A stretch of DNA of 64,000 nt from Thioclava sp. GXIMD4216 (lineage in GTDB: Bacteria; Pseudomonadota; Alphaproteobacteria; Rhodobacterales; Rhodobacteraceae): positions 2,459,501 to 2,523,500 of the forward strand of contig NZ_CP149926.1 in assembly GCF_037949285.1 (NCBI RefSeq), in the 5' to 3' direction. Each line of letters starts with the position of its first letter. The first letter of the stretch is position 1. The translations under genes and the position numbers were made by a program. Below the pieces are notes generated by a model, which saw only the letters and a program-made list of their open reading frames with translations, was not told the DNA's origin and ran no database searches. Of this stretch, positions 26,410 to 34,982 are shown piece by piece.

Positions 26410-28209
26410 ATGGCCCATCGCCGCCCCTGTCTGACCGGTCTCGCCCGTCGGAGCCTGCGGCGGCCCCTGCGCCTGCATCACGATGAAACCGGCGCCATCC
26501 TCCCCATGACCATCGTGCTGCTGACCGTGCTGCTGGTACTGTCCGGCGTCGCACTGGATTTCATGCGGTTCGAGGCACGGCGCACGGAAATTCTGGCCGC
26601 TCTCGACCGCGCATCTCTGGCGGCGGCCTCGCTCAGCCAGGATCTGGATCCGAAACTGGTGGTCGAGGACTATCTCAAGAAGGCCGGACTTGACGGGCTG
26701 GACACCACCGTCACCGTTGAACAGGGCACATGGGGCGAATGGCGTCAGGTCCGTATCGATGCGGTCGATACGATGGATACCAGCTTCATGGGCAAGCTCA
26801 GCCAGATCGGCATCAAGACGCTATCCACCCATATTTCAAGCCAAGCCACCGAGGCGATTGGCAATGTCGAAGTCTCGATGGTGCTGGACATCTCCGGGTC
26901 TATGGGCACTTCGGTGGGCCGGAACACCACCCGTATCTCGGCCTTGCGCAGCAGCGCCTCGACCTTTGTCGACCTGATGTTCACCAAGGTTCAGCCGGCC
27001 TCCGCTCCGGCGGGCAGGCTCTCGATTTCGATCATCCCCTATAACCAGCAAGTGGTGCTGGGCAGCACGCTTGCCGACGAGTTCAACCTCTCGACCGACC
27101 AGACCCAGACCACCTGTGGCGATGTTTTCCTGCTGCCCAGCTCCAGCATCGCCATCAGCCCCACCACGCCCATCCAGCGCACGATGTATGGCGACAGTTT
27201 CGATTACACGCGCCAATATAACGACGACCGGTATATCAGCGACGAAATCAGCGTCCTGAACTGCCCGCAAAACAGCTATGCGACCGTGCTGCCATTCTCG
27301 AATTCGCAAACGGCCATCAAGAACAAGATCTCCGGCTTGCAGGCCGGCGGCGATACGGCAATCGATGTCGGGGCCCGTTGGGGGCTGGCGCTGCTGGACC
27401 CTGCCGCCAAACCCATTGTCAACAGCCTGATCAACAAGGGCGCGGTCAGCTCCGATCTGTCCGCCCGCCCCTACGCGTATGATCTGACAGGGTCGAAGGC
27501 CTCGAATGACCGCGCGATCAAGGTGATGGTGCTGATGACCGATGGCCAGAATACCGGCTCTTACAGTATCAAATCTGCCTATCGCTCCGGCGGATCTTTC
27601 TTCTATTCCACCGCGTCCTCGACCGCCTTCGGCACGGACCAGAACTCCTATAACGCGCTCTTTGCCAATATGACCGCGATCGACGCCAATCTCTATTACC
27701 GGTATTCCGACCGTTACTGGTATTACAAATACGGCTCGCAATGGTATCGCAAATCGGGCTCTCCCTATAGCGGCCAGTGGTCGGCCACCAATAGCCCCGG
27801 CACCTTGCGCCAGATTGCATGGAGCACCGTCTGGAGCCGGAACAGCGTGCCGCATGAATATGTCATCAAGACATTCATGAAACCGCTCTACGATGCGCTG
27901 GGGGCCAATAAATCGAGCAAGGAGATCTACGAACTCTTCTCGGAGCAATCTGAACGGGCCGCGACCTACAGCAATATCACCGATGACCAGCATGAAAAGG
28001 ATGCCGCCCTTGATGCGGTCTGCACGGCGGCCAAGGCCAATGACATCCTGATCTATACACTCGCGGTCGATGCGCCCTCGGACGGTGCCGCAGTGCTGAA
28101 ATCCTGCTCTTCGGGGGACGGGTTCTATTACGACATCACCTCGGACGAGCTGACCAATGCCTTCTCGAAGATCGCCGCCTCGATCAACTCGCTCCGGCTG
28201 ACAAACTAG
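26410..28209 (+). CDS. TadG-like pilus assembly protein with von Willebrand factor A domain
   Basis: 599 aa. A basic N-terminus is followed by one transmembrane helix (about residues 32-55, ILPMTIVLLTVLLVLSGVALDFM) after a DETGA motif typical of Tad pseudopilin-like proteins. A large extracytoplasmic VWA domain has the metal-site motif DISGSMG (about 160) and a later MVLMTDGQNTG. The stretch between is rich in Ser, Tyr and Asn. In Tad systems TadG spans the periplasm; here it leads a trio with two TadE-like genes. No Tad ATPase, prepilin peptidase or secretin gene lies near. ATG 26410 has CCGGAG 7 nt upstream. Confidence 0.85.
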   Translation: MAHRRPCLTGLARRSLRRPLRLHHDETGAILPMTIVLLTVLLVLSGVALDFMRFEARRTEILAALDRASLAAASLSQDLDPKLVVEDYLKKAGLDGLDTTVTVEQGTWGEWRQVRIDAVDTMDTSFMGKLSQIGIKTLSTHISSQATEAIGNVEVSMVLDISGSMGTSVGRNTTRISALRSSASTFVDLMFTKVQPASAPAGRLSISIIPYNQQVVLGSTLADEFNLSTDQTQTTCGDVFLLPSSSIAISPTTPIQRTMYGDSFDYTRQYNDDRYISDEISVLNCPQNSYATVLPFSNSQTAIKNKISGLQAGGDTAIDVGARWGLALLDPAAKPIVNSLINKGAVSSDLSARPYAYDLTGSKASNDRAIKVMVLMTDGQNTGSYSIKSAYRSGGSFFYSTASSTAFGTDQNSYNALFANMTAIDANLYYRYSDRYWYYKYGSQWYRKSGSPYSGQWSATNSPGTLRQIAWSTVWSRNSVPHEYVIKTFMKPLYDALGANKSSKEIYELFSEQSERAATYSNITDDQHEKDAALDAVCTAAKANDILIYTLAVDAPSDGAAVLKSCSSGDGFYYDITSDELTNAFSKIAASINSLRLTN

Positions 28210-28226
28210 AAACCGCAAGGCGCGTC

Positions 28227-28802
28227 ATGACCTCTTTCCTACGCAAATTCTTTCGTGACGATACCGGTGCCGGAACGGTGGCGGCGGTCATCATGCTGCC
28301 CTTTTTCCTGATCTTCGTGGTCGCTGCGGCCCAGATCTTCGTCTTGCAGAGCAAGCAGACCATGCTTGATCGCGGGCTGGAAATCACCGCGCGTAACCTC
28401 AGGCTGCAAACCTATGGCACCCTTTTTCCGACGCAGAACCAGATCAAAAGCAATATGTGCCGCAATATCGGCTTTATCAAAAACTGCATGAACCAGCTGA
28501 CCATCGAGATGGTGGCTGTAGACCGCAGCACATGGACCGCGCCGAACTGGAACAGACAGGCCCTTTGCCACGACTATAGTGACGGCAAGGCCCTTGATGC
28601 GGAACCCGTGCTGCAGAAAGGCACGGATAACCAGATCATGCTGATGCGCGCCTGCCTGAAAGTGCCCGCCCTTGTCAGCGACACGATCATGTCCGCCTCT
28701 GCCGCAGGCCTGCTGCGATGGGCAATGCTGGCCAAGGATGATGACGGCGAACTCAATCTCATCTCGACCACCGTCTTTGCCAACGAACCGATCCAGCAAT
28801 GA
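28227..28802 (+). CDS. TadE-like pseudopilin-type membrane protein
   Basis: 191 aa. The N-terminal DDTGAGTVAAVIMLPFFLIFVVAAAQIFVLQSKQTML is a Tad-type hydrophobic anchor (about residues 10-40) following a basic/acidic leader. The outer part contains several cysteines (NMCRNIGFIKNCMNQ, QALCHDYS, MRACLKVP). TadE/TadF proteins are minor pseudopilins of tight-adherence pili. It follows the TadG-like gene after 17 bp and overlaps the next gene by 4 nt (ATGA), so all three are co-translated. Confidence 0.8.
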   Translation: MTSFLRKFFRDDTGAGTVAAVIMLPFFLIFVVAAAQIFVLQSKQTMLDRGLEITARNLRLQTYGTLFPTQNQIKSNMCRNIGFIKNCMNQLTIEMVAVDRSTWTAPNWNRQALCHDYSDGKALDAEPVLQKGTDNQIMLMRACLKVPALVSDTIMSASAAGLLRWAMLAKDDDGELNLISTTVFANEPIQQ

Positions 28803-29461
28803 CCCCTCTGCGCCTGTCCCTGCACAAGATGCACCGCGATGAAGACGGCTCGATCCCGATCGAAGCGATCTTCGCCTATCTGATCCTGACCGTGTGGATC
28901 TTTCTGGCCTTCCAGTTCTACGACGCCTTCCGCAAAAAAGGCGAGGTATCGCGTGCCGCCTATGCCGTGGCCGATATTCTGTCGCGCGAACGTTCGGCCA
29001 TCGGCCCCAGCTATCTGGCCGGCATGAAGAAGGTCTATGATTTCGCCGCCCGCAAAAGCTTCGACGGGCAGACCATGATGCGGGTCACCCTGATCGAATG
29101 CCACACAACCGCCCAGGATACGGACAACTGCGACGGGGTCACGAAAAAAGCCACCCTGATCGGCTCGTATCCTGTGCCTGCCACGGGCGGGCTGAAAGCG
29201 CAAACACAGGCCTCACTGGATAACGAGGCCGACCGCATCCCGATCATGGGAGCGGGCGATACGGCGGTGATCGTGGAAACACTCTACCGCTACCGTCCCC
29301 CGTTCAATATCGGCAATCTCACACTGTTATTGCCGGGCGGCAATGGCAGCTCGGATGCCGTAAAGGTCGGCATGGCACAAACCAAAGACGGCATTCCAAT
29401 CGGCAATTTCGTCGTGACCCGACGTCGTGGCACCCCCATCCAGTGGGACCCGTCCTCCTGA
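28799..29461 (+). CDS. Second TadE/TadF-like membrane protein
   Basis: 220 aa. A leader ending DEDGSIPIEAIFAYLILTVWIFLAFQFYDAF provides a pseudopilin-type anchor (about residues 17-42). The outer domain has a Cys pair (IECHTTAQDTDNCDG) and a C-terminal segment RPPFNIGNLTLLLPGG. It is the third member of the TadG/TadE-type operon. The conserved Glu of the DEDG-type leader is the kind seen in Tad minor pilins. The substrate or pilus that it would serve is not visible in the window. Confidence 0.78.
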   Translation: MTPLRLSLHKMHRDEDGSIPIEAIFAYLILTVWIFLAFQFYDAFRKKGEVSRAAYAVADILSRERSAIGPSYLAGMKKVYDFAARKSFDGQTMMRVTLIECHTTAQDTDNCDGVTKKATLIGSYPVPATGGLKAQTQASLDNEADRIPIMGAGDTAVIVETLYRYRPPFNIGNLTLLLPGGNGSSDAVKVGMAQTKDGIPIGNFVVTRRRGTPIQWDPSS

Positions 29462-29588
29462 CGCCTGCGCGCCCCAGCCCCTCCCCCAAGGCCACAGGCC
29501 GCGCAGATCGCCGGAGGCCATGCAAACGGGCTGGTCAAGCAATCCGCGCCTGCCTATGGTCTGCCCTGCCCCGTCGAAAGGAGAATCG

Positions 29589-29834
29589 ATGCGACATCTG
29601 CCCTGCCTCGCTCTGGTCCCGTTGCTTTGCGCGACGCTTGCAGCTTGTGGCGGCGGCCCGATGATGGAAGGCGGATACCCCGAACTTCTGCCGCTCGATC
29701 AACTTCTTAACGACACAAGCGAACCGGATTACGCGGGCACCAGCACGCTGGAGTCCCGCGCCGCCGCCCTGCGCGCCAAGGCCGCAGCCCTGCGCGCAGA
29801 ACCCACAGACGGCACGTCGCAGGGCACCAATTAA
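29589..29834 (+). CDS. Small lipoprotein
   Basis: 81 aa from ATG 29589, which has AAAGGAG 5 nt upstream. The signal MRHLPCLALVPLLCATLAAC ends in a lipobox (Cys at 20). The mature part is short and has an alanine-rich helix with a heptad look near the C-terminus (LESRAAALRAKAAALRAEP). It lies about 130 bp after the TadG/TadE trio on the same strand and may belong to it. No family recognised. The longer open frame from 29427 is not supported. Confidence 0.72.
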   Translation: MRHLPCLALVPLLCATLAACGGGPMMEGGYPELLPLDQLLNDTSEPDYAGTSTLESRAAALRAKAAALRAEPTDGTSQGTN

Positions 29835-29962
29835 GCGCCCCCTGCGCCAAAGCCTCCCTGCCGCCTGCGCCAACCGGATGCCCCAGAACCGGATGCGCGT
29901 TGCACCAAGGGGGATTTCCGGCTAACAGACCACAACTCAGACCAATCCCGATGAGGTATCTC

Positions 29963-31267
29963 ATGTCCGCACAACGCTCGACCGGCCCCGCTCTTCGTCT
30001 AGGCATTGCCGGCCTTGGCACAGTGGGCATCGGCGTGGTCAAAATCGTCCAGCGCCATGCAGACCTGCTGGCCGCCCGCACCGGCCACAAGGTGGAAATC
30101 ACCGCCGTCTGCGCAAGAGACCGCAACAAGAACCGCGATGCGGATCTGTCCGGCTATGCATGGGAGAGCGACGCCGTCGATCTGGCCAAGCGCGAGGATA
30201 TCGATGTCTTCGTCGAATTGATGGGCGGCCATGAAGGCGTGGCCAAAGATGCCACCGAGGCCGCGCTGGCCAGCGGCAAGGATGTCGTGACCGCCAACAA
30301 ATCCCTGCTGGCCCATCACGGTCAGGCGCTGGCCGAGATGGCCGAAAGCCTTGGCCGCGTGATCCGTTTCGAGGCCGCGGTGGCGGGTGGCATTCCCTGT
30401 ATCAAGGCCCTGACCGAAAGCATGGCAGGCAACCAGATCCGCCGTGTGATGGGCGTCATGAACGGCACCTGCAACTACATCCTGACGCGGATGGAAGATG
30501 CGGGCCTACCCTATGCGACCGTTTTCGAAGAGGCGCGCCAGCTGGGCTATCTGGAAGCCGATCCCAACCTTGATGTCGGGGGCATCGATGCGGGCCATAA
30601 ACTGTCGCTGCTGGCCTCGATCGCCTTCGGCACAAAAGTCGCTTTCCATGATGTGCAACTGGAAGGCATCGGCCGCATCTCTATCGACGACATCCGTCGC
30701 GCGGGGGATATGGGCTATAAGATCAAGTTGTTGGGCGTGGCGCAAATGACCGGTCGCGGGCTGGAACAGCGGATGACCCCCTGCCTTGTGCCCGCGACCT
30801 CGCCCTTGGGGCAACTGAGCGGTGGCACCAATATGGTTGTCGTAGAAGGCGATAGCGTCGGCCAGATCGTGCTGCGCGGGGCGGGTGCGGGCGAAGGCCC
30901 AACCGCCAGCGCCGTCATGGGCGATGTCGCCGATATCGCGCGGGGCCTGCGCCTGTCCACCTTCGGCATTCCGGCCTCGCAACTGACCGAGGCCACCGCA
31001 GCGGTCGCCACCGCGCCCGCCTCCTATTATCTGCGCATCAACCTGTCCGACAAACCCGGCGCACTGGCCAAGGTTGCGCAGGCTCTGGGCAATGCAGGCA
31101 TCTCGATTTCGCGGATGCGTCAATATGGCCATGCCGACAGCGCCGCTCCGGTGCTGATTGTCACCCATAAGACCACCAGCGATGCAATCGAGCACGCCAT
31201 CGCCACCTTCCCGCAAACCGGCGTGGTTCAGGGCGACCCCGTGGCACTGCGTATCGAAGATCTCTGA
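29963..31267 (+). CDS. hom: Homoserine dehydrogenase
   Basis: 434 aa. The NAD(P)-binding motif is GLGTVGIGVV. The catalytic core has FEAAVAGGIPCIKALTESMAGNQI, VMNGTCNYILTRM and YLEADPNLDVGGIDAGHKLSLLASIAFG. A C-terminal ACT domain (about residues 350-430, YYLRINLSDKPGALAKVAQALGNAGISI) implies feedback control by an amino acid, usually threonine. The enzyme reduces aspartate semialdehyde to homoserine on the way to threonine and methionine. ATG 29963 was chosen; an in-frame ATG at 29951 is possible. A strong terminator follows. Confidence 0.96.
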   Translation: MSAQRSTGPALRLGIAGLGTVGIGVVKIVQRHADLLAARTGHKVEITAVCARDRNKNRDADLSGYAWESDAVDLAKREDIDVFVELMGGHEGVAKDATEAALASGKDVVTANKSLLAHHGQALAEMAESLGRVIRFEAAVAGGIPCIKALTESMAGNQIRRVMGVMNGTCNYILTRMEDAGLPYATVFEEARQLGYLEADPNLDVGGIDAGHKLSLLASIAFGTKVAFHDVQLEGIGRISIDDIRRAGDMGYKIKLLGVAQMTGRGLEQRMTPCLVPATSPLGQLSGGTNMVVVEGDSVGQIVLRGAGAGEGPTASAVMGDVADIARGLRLSTFGIPASQLTEATAAVATAPASYYLRINLSDKPGALAKVAQALGNAGISISRMRQYGHADSAAPVLIVTHKTTSDAIEHAIATFPQTGVVQGDPVALRIEDL

Positions 31268-31294
31268 AAGACATCGCCTGAAACAGGGCGGAAC

Positions 31295-31319
31295 AAGGGC
31301 GGGGCGATCCCGCCCTTTT
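31295..31319 (+). terminator. Rho-independent terminator of hom
   Basis: AAGGGCGGG (31295-31303) and CCCGCCCTT (31309-31317) form a perfect 9-bp stem with a 5-nt loop, followed by a short T-run. Confidence 0.85.
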
Positions 31320-31326
31320 GCGTCCC

Positions 31327-31410
31327 CCCCCTGCGCAAGTCTCCTGCGCCCAGCCTCCTGCGCCCAGCCTCCTGCATTCGGTCTCTTGCATTCGGTCTCT
31401 TGCCCGAACC
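31327..31410 (+). repeat. Six-unit 14-bp tandem repeat
   Basis: Units start at 31327, 31341, 31355, 31369, 31383 and 31397. Two units are identical (CTCCTGCGCCCAGC), the next two share CATTCGGT endings, and the outer ones are diverged. The array is noncoding on both strands as far as I can tell. Confidence 0.8.
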
Positions 31411-31619
31411 AACCGGTCCGACGATTCTCTTCGGCCCATCCTTGAAGCAATATGGCCCGTCGCAGCGTCACAAAACATTCGACCTGCAAAAAACCGTCAA
31501 GTCCCTGAATTAACTTTCTTCTGTTAGCGATCACGGGGGTTGCCCTACCTGCCGGAACGGGTTTTCTTGGCGCTGGCCCATTTGCACTGCGCGAATACGC
31601 GCAAGAAACAGGACAAGAA

Positions 31620-32591
31620 ATGAACACTCCCGTAGATTTCAATGACCGTATGCTTTCGCTGGGCTTGGCCCGTGTGTCTGAAGCGGCCGCCCATGCCAGC
31701 GCCGACCTGATCGGTCGTGGCGACGAGAAAGCCGCCGACCAAGCCGCCGTGAATGCGATGCGCGAGCAGTTGAACATGCTCGACATCAAAGGCGTGGTCG
31801 TGATCGGCGAAGGCGAGCGCGACGAAGCGCCCATGCTGTATATCGGCGAGGAAGTCGGCACCGGCCAAGGCCCCGCTGTGGATATCGCGCTTGACCCACT
31901 GGAAGGCACCACGCTGACCGCGCTCGACATGCCCAACGCGCTGACCGTCATCGCGATGGCGCCGCGCGGCACGCTGCTGCATGCGCCCGACGTCTATATG
32001 GAAAAGCTCGCCATCGGTCCGGGATACGAGAAAGACGTGGTCTCGCTCGAGATGTCCCCCGCCGAGCGGGTGAACGCGCTGGCCAAGGCGCAAGGCGTCA
32101 CCCCCCGCGATATCACCGTCTGCATTCTCGACCGCGAGCGTCATCAGGAGATGATCAAGGAAGTCCGCTCGACCGGCGCGGCGATCCGCCTGATCACCGA
32201 TGGCGATGTGGCAGGTGTCATCCATTGCGCCGAAGCCGAGGCCACCGGCATCGACATGTATATGGGGTCCGGCGGCGCGCCCGAGGGCGTTCTGGCGGCA
32301 TCGGCCCTGAAATGCATGGGCGGCCAGATGTGGGGCAAGCTGCTGTTCCGCAATGACGACGAGAAGGGCCGCGCGGCCAAGGCAGGCATCACCGATCTCG
32401 ACAAGATCTATTCGCGTGACGAGCTTGTCACCTCGGATGTGATCGTCGCGATGACCGGCGTGACCAATGGCTCGATCGTGAAGGGCGTCAAGCGCGAGCC
32501 CGATTACATCGAAACCGAAACGGTGCTGATGCGTTCGAAAACCGGCTCCGTGCGCCGGATGATCTATCGCAACCCCACCAAGCGCAAGTAA
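31620..32591 (+). CDS. glpX: Fructose-1,6-bisphosphatase, class II (GlpX)
   Basis: 323-aa class II fructose-1,6-bisphosphatase, which releases phosphate from fructose-1,6-bisphosphate in gluconeogenesis or the Calvin cycle. It has the metal-site blocks VVIGEGERDEAPMLYIGEEVG and DIALDPLEGTTLTA, the substrate loop DRERHQEMIKEVRSTGAAIRLI, and IDMYMGSGGAPEGVLAASALKCMGGQM. ATG 31620 has AGGAC 6 nt upstream. It is flanked by its own terminator and is 352 bp from hom. No other Calvin-cycle genes are near. Confidence 0.96.
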   Translation: MNTPVDFNDRMLSLGLARVSEAAAHASADLIGRGDEKAADQAAVNAMREQLNMLDIKGVVVIGEGERDEAPMLYIGEEVGTGQGPAVDIALDPLEGTTLTALDMPNALTVIAMAPRGTLLHAPDVYMEKLAIGPGYEKDVVSLEMSPAERVNALAKAQGVTPRDITVCILDRERHQEMIKEVRSTGAAIRLITDGDVAGVIHCAEAEATGIDMYMGSGGAPEGVLAASALKCMGGQMWGKLLFRNDDEKGRAAKAGITDLDKIYSRDELVTSDVIVAMTGVTNGSIVKGVKREPDYIETETVLMRSKTGSVRRMIYRNPTKRK

Positions 32592-32599
32592 CCCCACAG

Positions 32600-32622
32600 A
32601 CGGCCCCTCAGGGGGCCGTTTT
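32600..32622 (+). terminator. Rho-independent terminator of glpX
   Basis: ACGGCCCC (32600-32607) pairs with GGGGCCGT (32612-32619) and is followed by TTTA. It lies 8 bp after the glpX stop. Confidence 0.8.
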
Positions 32623-32641
32623 ACTTTGCCAAGGCGGCGAT

Positions 32642-32654
32642 CCCCCCCCCCCCC
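32642..32654 (+). repeat. Tract of 13 C residues upstream of recJ
   Basis: An uninterrupted run of 13 Cs starts about 65 bp before the recJ start codon, in the stretch expected to hold its promoter or leader. Such tracts are prone to slippage in replication and in sequencing. Confidence 0.9.
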
Positions 32655-32706
32655 GCCTGCCGGTTTCTTCTGGCGGCGCGCGCCCCTTTTGGCTAGGACT
32701 GCCGCC

Positions 32707-34461
32707 ATGAGCGCCTTTCTGAATGTCGAACAATCCCTGACCAATCGCCATTGGGTGGGCCCCGGCCCCGAATCCGATCGGCTGACCGAAGCCATGGTGC
32801 AGGAAACCCGCCTGCCCCATCCCCTTGCCCGTATTCTTGTGGCCCGTGGCGTGCCGCCGATGGAGGCCGCAAGCTTCCTTGAGCCCACCCTGCGCGACCT
32901 GCTGCCCGATCCGCGCGAGATGCTGGATATGGAGAAAGCCTCGGCCCGCTTTCTGGCCGCGGTGAAGGCCCGCGAGCGCATCGCCATCTTTGCCGATTAC
33001 GACGTGGATGGCGGCTCTTCTGCCGCCCTGCTGCTGGTCTGGCTGCGGCAGATGGGGCTGGACCCGACGCTGTATATTCCCGACCGGATCGACGAAGGCT
33101 ATGGCCCGAACGTACCCGCGATGGAAACCCTTGCGCGCGATCATGACCTGATCATCTGCGTCGATTGCGGTACGCTTTCGCATGAGCCGGTCGCAGCCGC
33201 CAAGGGTGCGGATGTGATCATTCTCGACCACCACTTGGGCGGTGAGACCCTGCCCGATTGCGTGGCCTGCGTGAACCCCAACCGGCAGGACGAGACCAAG
33301 GATCTGGCGCATCTCTGTGCGGCCTCGGTGGTGTTCCTGATGCTGGTCGATGTGAACCGGCTGATGCGCGGCGAGGGCCTGAAGGGGCCGGACCTGATCG
33401 CCATGCTGGATCTGGTGGCACTGGCCACGGTGGCCGATGTGGCCCCGCTGATCGGCTGCAACCGCGCCTTGGTGCGGCAGGGGCTGAAGGTGATGGGGCG
33501 GCGCGACCGTGTGGGACTGCGCGCCTTGGCGGATGTCTCGCGTATGGATCAGGCGCCCAATGCCTATCACTTGGGTTTCCTACTGGGGCCACGGCTGAAT
33601 GCGGGCGGGCGGATCGGTGCCGCCGATCTGGGCGCGCGTCTTCTATCGACCACCGACGAGGCCGAGGCGCAGGCGCTGGCCGACCGTCTGGACCAGCTCA
33701 ACACCGACCGCCGCGACATCGAGAACCGCGTCCGCGAGGCCGCATTGAAACAGGCGGAAGACCGCGGGCTAGATGCGCCTCTGGTCTGGGCCGCAGGCGA
33801 GGGCTGGCATCCGGGCGTGGTGGGCATTGTCGCCGCCCGCCTGAAAGAGGCCACCAACCGCCCCGCCGTGGTGATCGGGCTGGATAAGGGCATCGGCAAG
33901 GGCTCGGCGCGCTCGGTCAACGGGGTGGACCTTGGTGCCTCTATCCAGCGTGTGGCCGCCGAGGGGCTGTTGCTGAAAGGCGGCGGGCATAAGATGGCCG
34001 CAGGTCTGACGGTCGAGGAAGGCAAGCTGGAGGCCGCGATGGAGCGTCTGGCAGAGCTGTTGGCCAAGCAGGGCGCGGGGGCCGGTGGGCCGCGTGATCT
34101 GCGCATCGACACGCTGCTGATGCCCGGTGCGGCCACAACCGACCTGATCGAGCAGATCGAACAGGCCGGCCCCTTCGGTCAGGGCGCCCCTGCCCCGCGT
34201 TTTGCCTTCCCCGCGATGGAAATTACCGGCGCGCGTCAGGTTGGCGAATCGCATCTGCGATTCTCTTTCGGGGATGGTCTGGGCCAGAAACGCGATGCCA
34301 TCGCCTTCGGGGCCTTTGATAGCGCCATCGGTCCGGCCCTTGCCAAGCCGGGGGCGACACGATTCCATCTGGCCGGCCGACTGGAAATCAACACTTGGGG
34401 CGGCAGAAGCAAGGTTCAACTGCGGCTGGAGGACGCCGCACCCGCTATTGAAACCCTTTGA
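32707..34461 (+). CDS. recJ: Single-stranded-DNA-specific exonuclease RecJ
   Basis: 584-aa RecJ, a 5'-3' ssDNA exonuclease of the RecF recombination pathway and mismatch repair. DHH-family motifs are IAIFADYDVDGGSSAALLL, VCVDCG and VIILDHHLGG, with GFLLGPRLNAGGRIGAADLG and the DHHA1 motif GGGHKMAAGLTVEEGK. The C-terminal OB-like domain contains PFGQGAPAPRFAF. ATG 32707 is family-consistent; the upstream frame back to 32626 runs through the poly-C tract and is not used. About 115 bp separate recJ from the first tRNA-Glu gene. Confidence 0.95.
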   Translation: MSAFLNVEQSLTNRHWVGPGPESDRLTEAMVQETRLPHPLARILVARGVPPMEAASFLEPTLRDLLPDPREMLDMEKASARFLAAVKARERIAIFADYDVDGGSSAALLLVWLRQMGLDPTLYIPDRIDEGYGPNVPAMETLARDHDLIICVDCGTLSHEPVAAAKGADVIILDHHLGGETLPDCVACVNPNRQDETKDLAHLCAASVVFLMLVDVNRLMRGEGLKGPDLIAMLDLVALATVADVAPLIGCNRALVRQGLKVMGRRDRVGLRALADVSRMDQAPNAYHLGFLLGPRLNAGGRIGAADLGARLLSTTDEAEAQALADRLDQLNTDRRDIENRVREAALKQAEDRGLDAPLVWAAGEGWHPGVVGIVAARLKEATNRPAVVIGLDKGIGKGSARSVNGVDLGASIQRVAAEGLLLKGGGHKMAAGLTVEEGKLEAAMERLAELLAKQGAGAGGPRDLRIDTLLMPGAATTDLIEQIEQAGPFGQGAPAPRFAFPAMEITGARQVGESHLRFSFGDGLGQKRDAIAFGAFDSAIGPALAKPGATRFHLAGRLEINTWGGRSKVQLRLEDAAPAIETL

Positions 34462-34577
34462 AAGCGCATATTTTCATGGGTGTTTTCCCCGCGCGCTACG
34501 ACAGGTGAGAATATCGTGAAAAAACCTCTTGCGCGGCGAAGAAACCTCGACTATCTACCGCCCCACGCCGCAAGCAT

Positions 34578-34652
34578 GGCCCGTTCGTCTATCGGTTAGG
34601 ACGCCAGGTTTTCAACCTGGAAAGAGGGGTTCGATTCCCCTACGGGCTGCCA
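34578..34652 (+). tRNA. tRNA-Glu (anticodon UUC), copy 1
   Basis: The 75-nt gene has a GGCCCGT acceptor pairing with ACGGGCT, the anticodon loop TTTTCAA (anticodon TTC) and an encoded CCA. It is identical to the next two copies. Confidence 0.96.
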
Positions 34653-34677
34653 CTTGCAACGCAGGCGTGTCAGAAAT

Positions 34678-34752
34678 GGCCCGTTCGTCTATCGGTTAGG
34701 ACGCCAGGTTTTCAACCTGGAAAGAGGGGTTCGATTCCCCTACGGGCTGCCA
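34678..34752 (+). tRNA. tRNA-Glu (anticodon UUC), copy 2
   Basis: Identical to copy 1 and exactly 100 bp downstream. The 25-bp spacer before it shares only its last few bases with the other spacer. Confidence 0.96.
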
Positions 34753-34777
34753 CTGACACCGCCGAACACGCCAGAGT

Positions 34778-34852
34778 GGCCCGTTCGTCTATCGGTTAGG
34801 ACGCCAGGTTTTCAACCTGGAAAGAGGGGTTCGATTCCCCTACGGGCTGCCA
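34778..34852 (+). tRNA. tRNA-Glu (anticodon UUC), copy 3
   Basis: Identical to copies 1 and 2, again exactly 100 bp on. The three are probably cut from one transcript. Confidence 0.96.
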
Positions 34853-34941
34853 GCGCATTTCACTCTCACCACTATGAAAACAATAGCAAAGCACGCCTTG
34901 GCACTATTTGCACATTGCGGATCCTTACGTCAAATTTTAGT

Positions 34942-34955
34942 AATGTAATTACATT
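34942..34955. promoter_or_regulatory. Perfect 14-bp palindrome, candidate Zur operator of zinT
   Basis: AATGTAATTACATT lies 28 bp before the zinT start in AT-rich DNA. Zur boxes in proteobacteria are AT-rich palindromes with a TGTNAT-type half-site, and zinT is a standard Zur target. The assignment is by context; no second site was found in the window. Confidence 0.5.
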
Positions 34956-34982
34956 GCAAAATATTGACCAACGGAGTTTTTC

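Larger units (their letters stand above)
31268..31619. other. Intergenic region between hom and glpX
   Basis: About 350 bp. It holds the hom terminator, a six-unit 14-bp tandem repeat (31327-31410) and about 200 bp of probable glpX promoter and leader. The minus-strand frames across it are antisense and low-confidence. Confidence 0.6.

Noticed and set aside
26836..28218. A 460-codon minus-strand frame over the TadG-like gene
   Set aside because: It is antisense to a protein with a clear VWA domain and has no start site or recognisable motif.
30506..32987. Two ~480-codon minus-strand frames over hom and glpX
   Set aside because: They lie antisense to two clear genes and cross the hom terminator and tandem repeat.
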